Below, piece by piece: positions 49,560 through 59,945 of a stretch of 64,000 nt of DNA. Every line of letters begins with the position of its first letter. Within the stretch, counting starts at the first letter, position 1. The position numbers were made by a program, and so were the translations under genes. The notes beneath the pieces were generated by a model. That model was not told the DNA's origin. It ran no database searches and was given only the letters and a program-made list of their open reading frames with translations. The stretch spans positions 7,412,001 through 7,476,000 of the forward strand of contig JAQPZY010001664.1 in NCBI GenBank assembly GCA_029931535.1, read 5' to 3'. This DNA is from Margaritifera margaritifera. Taxonomy: Eukaryota > Mollusca > Bivalvia > Unionida > Margaritiferidae.

Positions 49560-50280
49560 GACGATGGATGGGTACTCTCCATTGTGAACGAGGGTTATCG
49601 ACTCCAGTTCAAGAACAACCCCCGCTATCAAGGACCCCCATTCTATTTCCCCAGTCCAATCAGGGGAAATTGAGGGAAGAGATGCACACCCTTTTGCAGA
49701 AAGGGGCAGTCGAGAGGGTCCTGAACGATCAGTCTTCCGCCTTCTACTTCTGAATCTTCCTGGTCACCAAGAAAGTGGGAAATGTCTGATCATAATCGAT
49801 CTTCCCCACTCTACCAGTTTCTTCTGGAGGAACCTTCAAGATGGAGACAACCTCATTGATTCGGAACGCACATCGTCTGTCCGATTGGGCAGTCTCCATC
49901 GACCTTCTGGATGCCTACTTGGACATCCCGAATTTTCCTCCACACCGCAAATATCTCCGGTTTTTGCTTAAAGCAGGAAGTTTTTCAATTCCGGGTTTTG
50001 CTGTTTGGAATCTCTTCCACACCCTGAGTCTTCACCCGAATTATGGGAGTGGTTGCGGCCTACCTTTGATTACTGGGAACACTTATTCTACAGTATTTCA
50101 ACGACTGGCTGATCCACAATGTCCAGGTTTAGTCCCTTCATCAGGATCTGTTCTGTTCTTCCTCACAAACCAAACTTGGTCCGCCTTCCCTGGATCAGGT
50201 AGTTCGAATCCTGGCTCTTCTAGAGGCGCTACGAGCAAAAAACATCGTTATCTGCTCACCCTTATCTATTCCTATTGGTA
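49560..50280 (+). pseudogene. DIRS reverse transcriptase, copy 1
   Basis: DWAVSIDLLDAYLDIPNFPP (fingers/palm, first catalytic Asp in SIDLLDAY) followed by HRKYLRFLLKAG and a Phe-rich stretch, typical of DIRS reverse transcriptases. The catalytic box reads YFNDWLI (about 50092-50115) where the family has Y-x-D-D-W-L-I: the first Asp is Asn. Copy 2 keeps YFDD. Frameshifts occur before the box. Inactive. Confidence 0.85.
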
Positions 50281-50429
50281 ACCTTGAATGCCGCTGCTGA
50301 CTTGGTTCCTTTAGGACGTCTCCATATGCGCCCTCTACAGTTCCTCCTCCTTACAAGGTGGAAACCACACAGAGATTCTCTATCAACCCCGATCCCACTA
50401 GGACATAATTTTCACCACCACTTGCTCTG

Positions 50430-51060
50430 GTGGATGAATCGGGACAGATTCCTGGCTGGGGTCCCAATGCATGTATTGCTGACCCCCACTCTCATCTGTT
50501 CGCCGATGCGTCAGATTCCGGTTGGGGGTGATCCTTTCGAAACGGAGGGCATAATTCTCCAGGATCTTTGGACTCTGGCTGAATCATCCCTCCACATCAA
50601 CAACCTAGAAATGGAAGCAGTATTTCTAGCATTGCAAGGATGCATCGACAGAGTAAAGGGTCGCTGCATCATGGTCTCTTCAGACAACATATCCGTCAAA
50701 AAGTAGGTACAACATCAGGGAGGCACACATGCCAGGACAGGTCGAGCCATCCTCACGGAATGGTCTCTTCACCACTCCGTAACTTAGTCCCTGTTCACAG
50801 TCTGGGGAAGACCTTTAGTTGACCTATTGCGACCAGGTTCAACAAGAGACTTCCCTTTTATGTATCTCCAGTCCCGGATTAGAGAGTATGGGCAGTGGAT
50901 GCATTCAGCTTCTGGTGGGATCGGCTATTCGCATACGCCTTTCCATTCTGACTGCTACCTCAAGTTCTGCAAAAGTCAGAACTTCCACTGTGCAGATCTT
51001 CCTCATTGCTACATTGTGGCTTCAGCGATCATGGTTCAACGATCTGCTAGACCTGTTGAT
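50430..51060 (+). pseudogene. DIRS RNase H and linker, copy 1
   Basis: ESSLHINNLEMEAVFLALQG followed by GRCIMVSSDN (50580-50690) gives the E and D motifs of the DIRS RNase H. The first Asp region (HLFADASDS-like, about 50500-50520) is out of frame. After it come fragments equivalent to the long stretch before the recombinase (REAHMPGQVE, RPLVDL, TRLPFYVSPV-like) in other frames. Confidence 0.75.
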
Positions 51061-51214
51061 CGATTGACCCAGGTCTCTACCTTACCAGAGGAATCTCCTG
51101 TCTCAACACAGGGGATCCCTTCTCCACAACAGCCCACACATTCTCCACCTTCACGCTTGGCTCATCTCAAGCGATCTCTCTGCCTGAACAAGTTTTCAGG
51201 CTGAGTTTCCAGTT

Positions 51215-51900
51215 GCATCATTCAAGCCAGGAGAGCTCCTACATCCAAGGTCTATGATGCCAGGTGGAGAATCTTCTGTGATTGGTTCAGTAGGAAACAC
51301 ATTGATCCTATCTGCCCCTCTTTAACTTCCATTGCTGATTTCCTTTTGTTCCCTTTTGAGACCAAAAGATGTTCAGTATCCACTATCTAGAGCTATCGAG
51401 CTGCCATCTCCAACACACTTAAATTCTCTCAGGGCATGGCAATCGGTTCAGATTCGTACTTTGCCGATCATATTAAGTACTTGAGCTCCAGAGACCCGTC
51501 TCCCGGTCTCTTATGCCCAGATGGAATCATTTTGTGTTTTGTGGTCTTGAACCAAAACCCCCTATGAACCATGGAGTGAGCGAGATTCATGCCTTGTCTA
51601 TTGACACTGGCTGTCTCCAGGTTAACAGGAATTACGATTCTGTCTCCATCCTCTGTCAACCAGGATTTCTCACTAAAAATCAATCACCTTCGGTAGCTCC
51701 ATTTCCTATGGAGATCCCCAGTCTAAGTCAAATCTGTGCAGGGGATTATCCAGATAGACCCTTATGCCCCGTGAGGGCCCTCCGTTTTATTTTAATGCCT
51801 CCAAAGGAAAAAGGAAGGGTAGGGAACGTCTCTTCCTTCCTCTTATGGACTCTGTAGACTTTTCAGCTGCCATCATCTCCTGGTGGACTGTCACTACAAT
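51215..51900 (+). pseudogene. DIRS tyrosine recombinase, copy 1
   Basis: N-terminal part RAPTSKVYDARWRIFCDWFS (about 51230-51290) and TIXSYRAAISNTL-like (51380-51420), where X is a stop. The catalytic core follows in another frame: SEIHALSIDTGCLQVN, PGFLTKNQSPS, and RPLCPVRALRFIL. The box I Arg region before SEIHAL, normally SGRRRSE, reads NHGVSE, so the catalytic Arg is gone. DIRS recombinases integrate circular cDNA by site-specific recombination. Inactive. Confidence 0.85.
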
Positions 51901-52263
51901 CAAAAGGGCGTATCAGTCCTTTACTGATTGAGACATTTCCGTTATGAAACTAAAAGCTCATGAGGTTTGAGCCGTTGATGCCTCATGGTCCTACATTAAT
52001 CTCTCCCCATAAGATGACATCATGAAGGCAGCTTCTGGTGTTCCCATACTACCCTCTTCTCCTTTTATCTCTGCTCATTAGCACAACAGAGCACAGGCAT
52101 TTTTTTCCTCTGGGTCCCATCGTTGCAGCACAACATGTGGCTCAAAGAGACACCAAACTCCTATAAGATGTACCTCTCCCTCTACTGTGAGTACATTACA
52201 TTTTTCTCTGTTTTTGATCAGTTTAACTAGAGCATCAGCCTACCCACCTAACTGACAAATTCA

Positions 52264-52630
52264 GCTAACAATAGCGACAGGATAAGTAATTGCTGCTATT
52301 AAAATATAGTTTTTTTTTGGGGGGGGGGGTAAAACTAATTTTAATTATGCAATACTTGCCTGTCGCTATTGTCGAATGCCCTCCTCTCACCCCGCTCTGA
52401 TGTCTTGCGTAATCTTCGTCTATGAAAAAGATGACGTATTTAGGCAAGCCTAAATGAGGCACAGACTGGAGTGCAAAGGTCATTCTTACCTTCTCTCCAT
52501 TCATGGAGGATGTATTCACATCGAACGGACAGTGGTTTTCAGCACGAAAATGGAATAAGCTAACAATAGCGACAGGTAAGTATTGCATAATTAAAATTAG
52601 TTTTACCCCCCCCCCCCCCCCAAAAAAAAA
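52264..52630. repeat. DIRS right end: three copies of a ~60-bp segment, two inverted
   Basis: CTAACAATAGCGACAGG occurs at 52264 (plus), then on minus at about 52312-52371, then on plus at about 52559-52630. The last two form a near-perfect inverted repeat of about 60 bases ending in a G/C run and an A/T run, around a 190-base loop. DIRS elements have inverted terminal repeats plus an internal complementary region, so this fits a DIRS terminus; a separate foldback insertion is the alternative. Confidence 0.75.
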
Positions 52631-52639
52631 ATACATATT

Positions 52640-52912
52640 AGTAGATGCATCTAGTTTTGATAAAGAAAACAGAACACCAGAGAGATGGAGAGATTCATGG
52701 AACAGGACATTCCCATGGGCTGAAAAAGTAGAAAACAATGGAACATTATTGGCTTTATGCTCATGGTATTGCGACTGTGGAAGGAAAAATGCAATGGCAA
52801 CCCAAGGAACACCAGGTCAAGATCTTGAGGATTTTTATCATAAACCTGCTGTAGAGAAATTTGTTAAAGTTTGTTTAAGAAAAAAAGTGAATGTAGTATT
52901 CTGTGTTGCTTA
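52640..52912 (+). pseudogene. hAT-type zinc-finger fragment (ZNF862/KIAA1586-like)
   Basis: Open from the DIRS end to a stop at 52911: ERWRDSWNRTFPWAEKV, a CSWYCDCGRKNAMAT segment with the Cys pair followed by the conserved Gly-Arg-Lys-Asn-Ala patch, then a C-terminal region DLEDFYHKPAVEKF. This is the N-terminal zinc-finger zone of hAT transposases related to ZNF862. No catalytic core follows. It abuts the DIRS terminal repeat, so it is either the interrupted target or an independent fragment. Confidence 0.65.
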
Positions 52913-53379
52913 AAGATGAGATGACATAAAGTGAATGGAACATGGTCATTTCTTTCTTCTCCTAGTGTCTTAGAAGATTTATTGATTTGAAATGGAATTG
53001 AGCTAATTAAATAAATTAATATAGAAAAAAAAGTGTGATCTCTTTCTTGATTCCATCTAGCTGCATACAAAATTAAAGAATGGCATAGTAATGGCATTGA
53101 GAATTGTTACAGTTGTAACATCACAAATAGTCACAATTAGCGTGGTTATCATCTGCCTTAATTTTTCATTCATTTAGTATAATATTAAATATTTCATAAT
53201 GAGGGAGCATTAGCAATCTGATGACATATATTGGTGACACAACAATACACACATAATGTTCTGAATTATTGCATGGAAAAAAGTGTTGTTATTCTGACTC
53301 CTAGTTTTAGGGCTGGAAGTGCAACTTTTTGCAAAGAAGGAGTCCTGGACTGCAACTTTAAAAATCTTATTGAGAACCC
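52913..53379. other. Intronic, no feature recognised
   Basis: CpG-free over most of its length; no exon supported. Confidence 0.5.
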
Positions 53380-54250
53380 TGTCAAGGTCACTTCGACTGA
53401 AAGAAGAAAAATGGTTTCTGTACAATAAGTTGAGTTCTCCATCACCTACAGTTACCAAAAATTTGCAGATGGCTTGCACTTGAGCAAGGAAAAAACTAGT
53501 ATTTTGAGGTAAAAAGGCCAAAGGTTAAGGTCACTGTGACTGAACGAGTAAAATTGTCTTCAGCACAATGACTCGAGTTCTCCATCATCTCAGTTACCAA
53601 ACTTTGAGAATGGCATGCACATGGGGCAAGGAAGAAATGTTTTGATTTTGGGGTCAATATGTCACAGGTCAAGGTCACTGACTAAAAGAAGAAAAATGGT
53701 TTCAGCACAATAAATCTAGTTCTTCACCATCCACAGTTACCAAACTCTGTGGATGACTTGCACATGGCGTACAGAAGGAACATTTTGATTATAAGGTCAA
53801 GGTCAAGGAAGTTGTGACTGAAAGAAGAAAAATGGTTTATGCACACAAAAATTTAGTGATCCACCATGTACCTTCACCCAAATTTGTGGATGACTTAAAC
53901 ATTTAGTAAGAAAGAAGCCTGTTGATTTTGGGGTCAGAAGTCAAGGTCACCGTGACTTAAAGAAGAAAAATGATTTCTGCACACAAAATTTCAGTTCAGC
54001 CATGTACCATCACCAAAGTTTGCTGATGATTTAAACATTTGGTGAGAAAGAAGCCTATTGATTTTATGGTCAAAAGGTGAAATGTCAAGGTCACTACTGA
54101 CTGAAAGAAGAACAAATTTTTTGCGTACGAAAAGACCATGAACCCTGAATAAAGTTTGTAGAGGGCTTTCACTTAAGGTATGGAAGAGGCCTATTCATTT
54201 TGGGTCACAAGGTCAAGATAAAGGTGATTGTGACTGATAGCACAACTCCA
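53380..54250. repeat. ~138-bp satellite array with TCAAGGTCA-type motif
   Basis: Seven diverged units. GTCAAGGTCAC or a variant is at about 53384, 53524, 53663, 53798, 53940, 54081 and 54211, each followed by a TGACTGAAAGAAGAAAAATG-type block and, about 50 bases on, a GTTACCAAA-type block. TCAAGGTCA is the extended half-site bound by ERR/SF-1-type nuclear receptors (established for vertebrates and insects). Functional binding here is only a possibility. Confidence 0.9.
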
Positions 54251-54392
54251 GTATACAGTTAAAATTCACCTACTGTATGATGACATTCCCATATAACTCA
54301 GTTGTTAGAGATGATCAATTTGTACACTATACTTATATTGAGACATTTCTTTCTCTACAAGACTGTGAGAATCATTGGTTATAAACCTACAT

Positions 54393-54396
<4 letters not shown>

Positions 54397-54422
<26 letters not shown>
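54397..54422. repeat. Short (TA)n microsatellite
   Basis: About 13 TA units. Confidence 0.95.
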
Positions 54423-54423
<1 letters not shown>

Positions 54424-54479
54424 ATCATTTTCTGTTTCTCAATCCACGATTAACACCAACAATTTAGGGATATTTAATT

Positions 54480-55065
54480 TTAGCTTACCTGACCATAAGG
54501 CCAGGTGAGCTCATGGTATGGCCCAGTGTTTATTGTGTATTTTTGTTGTTGCATCATCTGTTCTGCATTGTGCATCATGTGTCCATCAACAATTGATATT
54601 TTCAGCTTCTCAGAAACCACTAAACCAATTTCAGCCAATACTGAAAATAGAAAATCCTTTAAACGGCTTCTTCTCAAAAACCACTCAACAGAATTTGATC
54701 AGATTCGACAGAAAGATCCTGGCATGAAGGGCTTTTAAGTTTGTACAAATGATGCTGATCCATGTTCAAATATGGTTGCCATTACAAAAATGAGAAAACC
54801 CTTAATAACTTCATAAAAAACTGCTCAACAGATTTTGACCAAATTTGATAGAAATCATCATAGCTTGTCAGACTTTCAGACATGTACAAATGATGCTGAT
54901 CTGCCATCAAATATGGGCAGCATTTAAAGAAATAGAAACACATAATAACAACTACACACAAAAGATATGGCTTGACAGAATTTTACCTACTTTGACAGAA
55001 AGCATCCTGACATTGAGGTCTTTCAGTATTGGGTAAATGATGCTAATGTGCCATCAAATATTGAT
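54480..55065. repeat. Diverged tandem repeat, ~150-180-bp units
   Basis: Recurring blocks AACCACTC or AACTGCTCAACAG, ATTTGATCAG or TTTTGACCAAATTTGATAGA, and ACAAATGATGCTGATC occur at least three times. The start GACCATAAGGCCAGGTGAGC has an imperfect palindrome (TTACCTGA and CAGGTGAG) often seen at the head of this type of animal repeat. ORFs over it are repeat-derived. Confidence 0.75.
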
Positions 55066-55073
55066 GAATATAC

Positions 55074-55219
55074 CAGTGGTGTAGCAAGAAATTCTGTCCC
55101 TCCCCCCTCTCATTTCTGGGGCCCCCCTTCCAATAAAAAAAAGTTGTTTGATGGAAATATTGCCCCCACCCCCACCCATGCAGTTGCGGGGGGTTGCTTT
55201 CGCCATTGCTGCACCACTG
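55074..55219. mobile_element. MITE E (hAT-type, perfect 8-bp target duplication)
   Basis: Starts CAGTGGTGTAGCA and ends TGCTGCACCACTG. Flanked on both sides by GAATATAC (55066-55073 and 55220-55227), an exact 8-bp duplication. The interior has C-rich and A-rich stretches. Termini resemble those of MITE B (CAGTGGCGTAC), so the families may be related. Confidence 0.92.
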
Positions 55220-55227
55220 GAATATAC

Positions 55228-55639
55228 CAAAAACAGAAACCTTGAAACAGTTGATTTCATACAGTACCATGGAATCAACAGCATTGGAAGGAATTTCTAC
55301 AAAATCATTTCTTGTGACCCAGATTTCTTGGTCGACTTTACTTGCATTTGACTGTGACATATCAGCCAGGTGAGGAATCTCTTGTTCTGAAGTTAGTATG
55401 GAAATTGTGAAAGTTGCACATTTCATTCATTGTGTGCATCTCCAGTTTACAGCTATGCATAAAGGTCATGAAATAGAAACAAGAGCAAGAATATTAGTGC
55501 ATTGTACAAGAAAGTTCTTTATAATAGAACAGTACGTCAGAGCATTCCCTCAGAGTTATCTCCAATGTGCCTCTGCACACTTTCTCAATCTGATTATCCA
55601 GATTTTAAATGACATTTTGTATTAACTTTTTGGTATGAT
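55228..55639. other. Intronic, no feature recognised
   Basis: No supported exon; the downstream end of the mariner element should lie here but I could not define its terminal repeat. Confidence 0.45.
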
Positions 55640-56607
55640 CATACACTGGAAAACTGCACTCCATCCGCATGGCGGCTTTCAAATTATCTGCCCCTCTGCG
55701 AATCTTTGATAACATGATTCAGCCAAAAATCACTTGGAGCTAAATCAGGGCTCTATGGAGGATGTGGCAAAGTTTGGATGCTGTGTTTCTTTAGGAAGTC
55801 TCTCACGACAGTGGATTTATGCACTGGTACATTGTCATGGAGTAAGATGGATACCTTGGGTACCAGTGCATGGATGTGTGGTTTGGTAGTGTTCCACTAC
55901 TTTTGGTAACACTTTGGAGGCTTAAAAATGTCCATTTACACTAGCAGAGTTGGACACGGGTACATGTACATGGATGACGTGGCCTTTTGCATAAAAAAAT
56001 AATGTGTATAAAAAATCTTGACAGTCTGACTATGTTGATCAATTTGTGGTCTCTGCTTATTTTCTTTGATCCAAACTTTATTATTTTCTTTCGAGTTGGG
56101 CTCAAAAAGTAAATCCACATTTCATCACCTGTGACAATCTCATTCAAGTGTCTCTGGTCACTCTTTTCATATTTGGCAAGTAGCTGTTTGGCAATTTCAG
56201 CCTGGGTCTGTTTTTGATCAGCCTTCAACAAATGCAGGACCCATCTTGCACAAACCTTTATGAGCTTCAGATGATTCTTAAATATATTAAAAACAGCTGA
56301 TGATTTAATGCCCATGATAATAGAAATATCTTCCACTGTGTATTGATCATCTTCATTGCCCCCTTCACAGCAGTCACTTCCTGCTCATCAGTTGCAGACA
56401 ATGGTCTTCCAGAATGTGCATCATCTTCCATGAATTCATAACCATCTTTAAATTAAAATGATGAAATCACTGCAAAATTGTAGGATATAACAGTATTACA
56501 TCCATAGACTTTATCCAGGTTGGTTTTGATACCAGAGAGTAGCCTAAGACTGCTTGGATTTTACAGTATGTTCATTGCTCAGTAGCAGGATTGTTCTTCG
56601 ATGACAT
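55640..56607 (-). pseudogene. mariner transposase pseudogene
   Basis: Starts at an ATG on minus near 56607 (MSSKNNPATEQ), followed by the helix-turn-helix region ending FMEDDAHSGRP in shifted frames, EDISIIMGIKSSAVFNIF, RWVLHLLKADQKQTQ, VTGDEMWIYF (first catalytic Asp), LLHDNVPVHK (second) and SPDLAPSDFW (third). The spacing is the D,D34D of mariner. Frameshifts (near 56330 and 55960-56080), an internal loss between 55940 and 55860, and a stop just before SPDLAP disable it. A mariner-like terminus (GAGGAGTATTTGAAAAGTTC on minus) lies at about 56766-56790. Confidence 0.9.
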
Positions 56608-58057
56608 TTTTAGGTCACTGTCATTTACTTATGTTACAATGTTACATCACATGCATATATCTGGATGGATGTTCAGCTGCAGATCATTTTATAGAATGTG
56701 ATTTTGTCAATTAATTTGGTGTTAAATTTGTTACAAGCTCAAAGAACCAAGTTTTAAAAAATATTCAGAACTTTTCAAATACTCCTCATATTTATACCAG
56801 TACACTGTACATCTCAGTATGAACTATCACCATATCTATGGACTAAACAATTTCTGAACAGTTAGCATTCATGCTCAGGGAGACAAGTTTTCATGGTTAA
56901 AGATTGTACATGAGAATTACCGATTTCATGACAAAGGAATTTTGATTTTATATTTTAGGCTTATTACTTATATGTATTTTGAGACTAAAAATTACATATT
57001 ATAACTTGGAGTATACATACTGTATTGTTCTTCTGGTAAGCCCAAGGTGCCAGCCTAATTAATGTTTCAAAAAGTAGGCATGAGCTGAAAAACAGACAAA
57101 GATACATAAAGTACCAGATTTTGTAAAAGATCAGAATGGGCTTTATAATCATATAAATATGGTAAATAAGTCCATCAAACATTTCATTTTGCTACTGTAT
57201 ACAGTATGCATGCATGCATATCATTTATGGATGTTTGCATAATCAGAATTTACATTGCTGGAATTGATGCAGACAAATTCATGGTACATGATTTGAATCC
57301 AAGTTCAAATCATGAGCTGAACAGATTGTTCGCCAATCCATTAGAAAATCTTTGATATGAAAACTTGTTTGGACAAATTACAATATTGGCACCAAAGATT
57401 AAAGGGGGATGAAAAAAAAAAAGGTACAGTATGTGCAGTGTCATGAAGTTAGCGATTTGGTGGAGAATCTTGTCAACCCCCAGGTGTAAAAAGGGCACAG
57501 TATGACTGAATTAAATGTTTTGATGTTTTTCATGCAAAAAGAGGTATGTAATTTATGAGAACTCTCCAACCAGTAATGAAATGTTACCATATTTGTATGT
57601 GTAGCACACATTTAACTGCAAACATCATCGTTTGGTTGGGGTTTGTGTGTGTGTGTGTGTGCATTTTACAGCACAGCAACACTTCGAAGTTATATTGTTC
57701 TGAAGCAAGTACAGTAAAGTTCTTTGCTCGAGGATACACCATGGTAAATTCCTCCTCGCCCCATATATTTCCATTAGTGCCTTGAAAAAATATAGTGTAG
57801 GTACATGTAGGTAGGCTTTTTTGTTGTATTTTTTTAAGTATGCTATATTTGTATGAACAGAGCATACAGTATATATTTTCTTGTAGGCGTTGAATAAATT
57901 ACTGAAAACTTTAGAGGAATTTGTACAAATTCTTTGAAAATAAATTTAATTTAAAAAAAAAAAAATAACGTAGGGTTGGCAGGGGAAAATAGGGTTGGTC
58001 ATGCAAGCGGAAACACGCATATTGTTTTTTTTTGCCTAACCAAGCCAGAGTGATTCA
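56608..58057. other. Intronic, no gene recognised
   Basis: Contains the probable mariner end at about 56790, a (GT)n at about 57645-57660 and short A runs. ORFs here are AT-rich noise. Confidence 0.5.
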
Positions 58058-58130
58058 TTGCTGGGAATCGAACCCATACTCTGCTGGTCATGAATCTGAT
58101 GCCTGAACTACTGAGCCATGGTGGTGTTGC
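58058..58130 (-). repeat. tRNA-like pseudogene or SINE head
   Basis: On minus: CACCATGGCTCAGTAGTTCA (A box), then GATTCATGACC with CAT in the anticodon position, then GTATGGGTTCGATTCCCAGC (B box, close to consensus). The acceptor stem is not convincingly paired. Probably a tRNA-derived repeat; a decayed tRNA-Met copy is possible. Confidence 0.6.
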
Positions 58131-58286
58131 AAACATCATGGGCCCAGATCTGCTGTCCCAGTAGATAATCAAAGTCTATGTATGTGCTATTTGTTCTAAT
58201 GATTTCAAGTGACACTGATCTGATGTGAATCTGTAATGGCAGATTGGGTATAAGGCTTAAGTTATCTACAGTTTGGTACAATGTTA

Positions 58287-58515
58287 TTAAGCATACCGTC
58301 TATACTTGTGTTTAACCCGATACCAACTGCAAACTGCATAGACCCAGATCTGCCAGCGCATAATGTGCTGGCAGACCTGGGTCTATGCAGTTATGTAAGG
58401 ACTAATCAGTAGAACAAACAACATAGACCCTAATCTGCCGACACATTATGCGACAGCAGATCAGGGTCTATGTTGTTTGCATTTGTTTATATATGAGTAT
58501 ATACGGTATGCTTAA
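58287..58515. repeat. Four-fold palindromic element: two hairpins inside a terminal inverted repeat
   Basis: The outer ends TTAAGCATACCGTCTATACT (58287) and AGTATATACGGTATGCTTAA (to 58515) are inverted copies flanked by TTAA. Inside, 58332-58392 is a hairpin (arms ACTGCATAGACCCAG / CTGGGTCTATGCAGT) and 58415-58479 another (arms CAAACAACATAGACCCT / AGGGTCTATGTTGTTTG). The two loops are themselves complementary (GCATAATGTG and CACATTATGC). No coding capacity. Confidence 0.9.
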
Positions 58516-59639
58516 CTATGTTATACTCTCATTTGTAAGCTGACCTTTTATAGTTCTAGCTGCATGACCAGATTTGCCTAATTCAGTTTAAAACATGTTG
58601 AGTCTGGTTTCTCTAAAATTGTATGACACATATACATGTTCATCTATATGTATTAATTTGTTTGATACATTTTTATCCGTGGCTTAGAAAAGGAAAATGG
58701 GGCTAAAAATGAAAGCAATACATATTTCTCATAGATATTAAAAGCAATCATTTTATGTTTTTAATACAGAAAAGCACATTATAATTTGTATTGGATATTC
58801 AGCCCTTTTTGCTGAAGAGCTAATGATTCACGAAAGTAAATTGGGAAGTATTTTTCTCATAGTTCATGTCTTTGGGGCAGTGCATTTCATGTTTCATTTC
58901 CTGCATGATTGTGTGGGATTTCAGTCTGGACTAACTTTCATTTAGGAATATATATGAGCTGTAATGTTCACCAAGAATGATTCATAAACTAAATTATAAA
59001 ACTGTAAAGTTTATATTCCATGGCCATCAGCCTAACTTGTGGTTTCCCCATTGTTATACTTGCTTGTGGCTGTTTGGTGTCCTGCACTGCTGATAATCAT
59101 GATAATAAGAATATATGCAACCTACATGTACACACAAAAAAGTAGCTTTATATCCTTGTTAATTTATTGCCCTTACAAAGCAAATTGGATCAACAAAATT
59201 TATGGTACACGCTTTGATATCTGAACAATGATACAGTTGTAAATTTATTCCTACAGATTATTAATGTCCTCTCAAAGGAATCCAGGTTAAGTTTATATGC
59301 TTTTTAGGTAAATTTATAAATACTTAGAAAGGTTCAGCTACAAAAGATTACTGACTGCTCTCCCTACTGATATTTCAGATATTTTAATACCAGTATTCGG
59401 TAGGCATATCTGTGTGGAGGGGTGGAGGTGGGGGTAAATGTTTGCAAGCTGCATGATTTGATATTGACAAATTATGCTAAAAATTCTTGGATTCATGTGG
59501 AAAAAAAATCAGTGGAGGCAGCTTTTTGTTGGTTAGCAGAGAGGGCAACAAAAATAATTTCTTAAGGAATGGCTAACATACAATCATGATGCATGCATAT
59601 ACAAATTTCAATATTTTCATAAACTTTTACATGTCAATT
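58516..59639. other. Intronic, no feature recognised
   Basis: CpG-poor sequence; no supported exon. Confidence 0.5.
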
Positions 59640-59945
59640 ATATCTGGCCTCAGTTTCATCAACATGAGTCTTAAAGTTAAGTCTCAACTTGAGCCATTGA
59701 TTTGTCAGTTTTAAGTCAGACTTGAATATCAGTAAATCAGATCACTGGATTCTAGACCTAAGTTTAAGTCCAGAATTAAGTTCTGTTGGTGACATCCAGG
59801 TCTGGCGCAATTTTACCAACTTAAGTCTTAAATTAAATCAAAATTTAAGAATTTGATTTGCAAATTTTAACTTGCTGGATTCTAACCTTAAACTTAAGTC
59901 TGGACTTAAGATCTGTTGTTGAAATCCAGGACTGACCAAATTTAT
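59640..59945. repeat. Diverged ~150-bp duplicate rich in CTTAAG/AGTC palindromes
   Basis: Two imperfect copies end GACATCCAGGTCTGGCGCAA and GAAATCCAGGACTGACCAAA. Both contain TTAAGTC/GACTTAA pairs, a CTGGATTCTA block and AAGTTCTGTTG or AAGATCTGTTG. A known style of dispersed repeat in invertebrates. Confidence 0.75.

Larger units (their letters stand above)
47600..52630 (+). mobile_element. DIRS-type tyrosine-recombinase retrotransposon, copy 1 (degenerate)
   Basis: In order on plus: a 42-bp minisatellite, a gag-like region (about 48440-49200), reverse transcriptase (about 49560-50280), RNase H (about 50500-50710), tyrosine recombinase (about 51215-51900), and an inverted-repeat end (52264-52630). 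This order and the recombinase in place of an integrase define DIRS elements. All ORFs are broken by stops and frameshifts. It retains many CpGs in a CpG-poor neighbourhood, suggesting it is younger than the flanks. The left terminal repeat was not located. Confidence 0.85.

Noticed and set aside
58058..58130. Functional tRNA-Met gene
   Set aside because: A and B boxes are good but the acceptor stem does not pair convincingly; more likely a tRNA-derived repeat.
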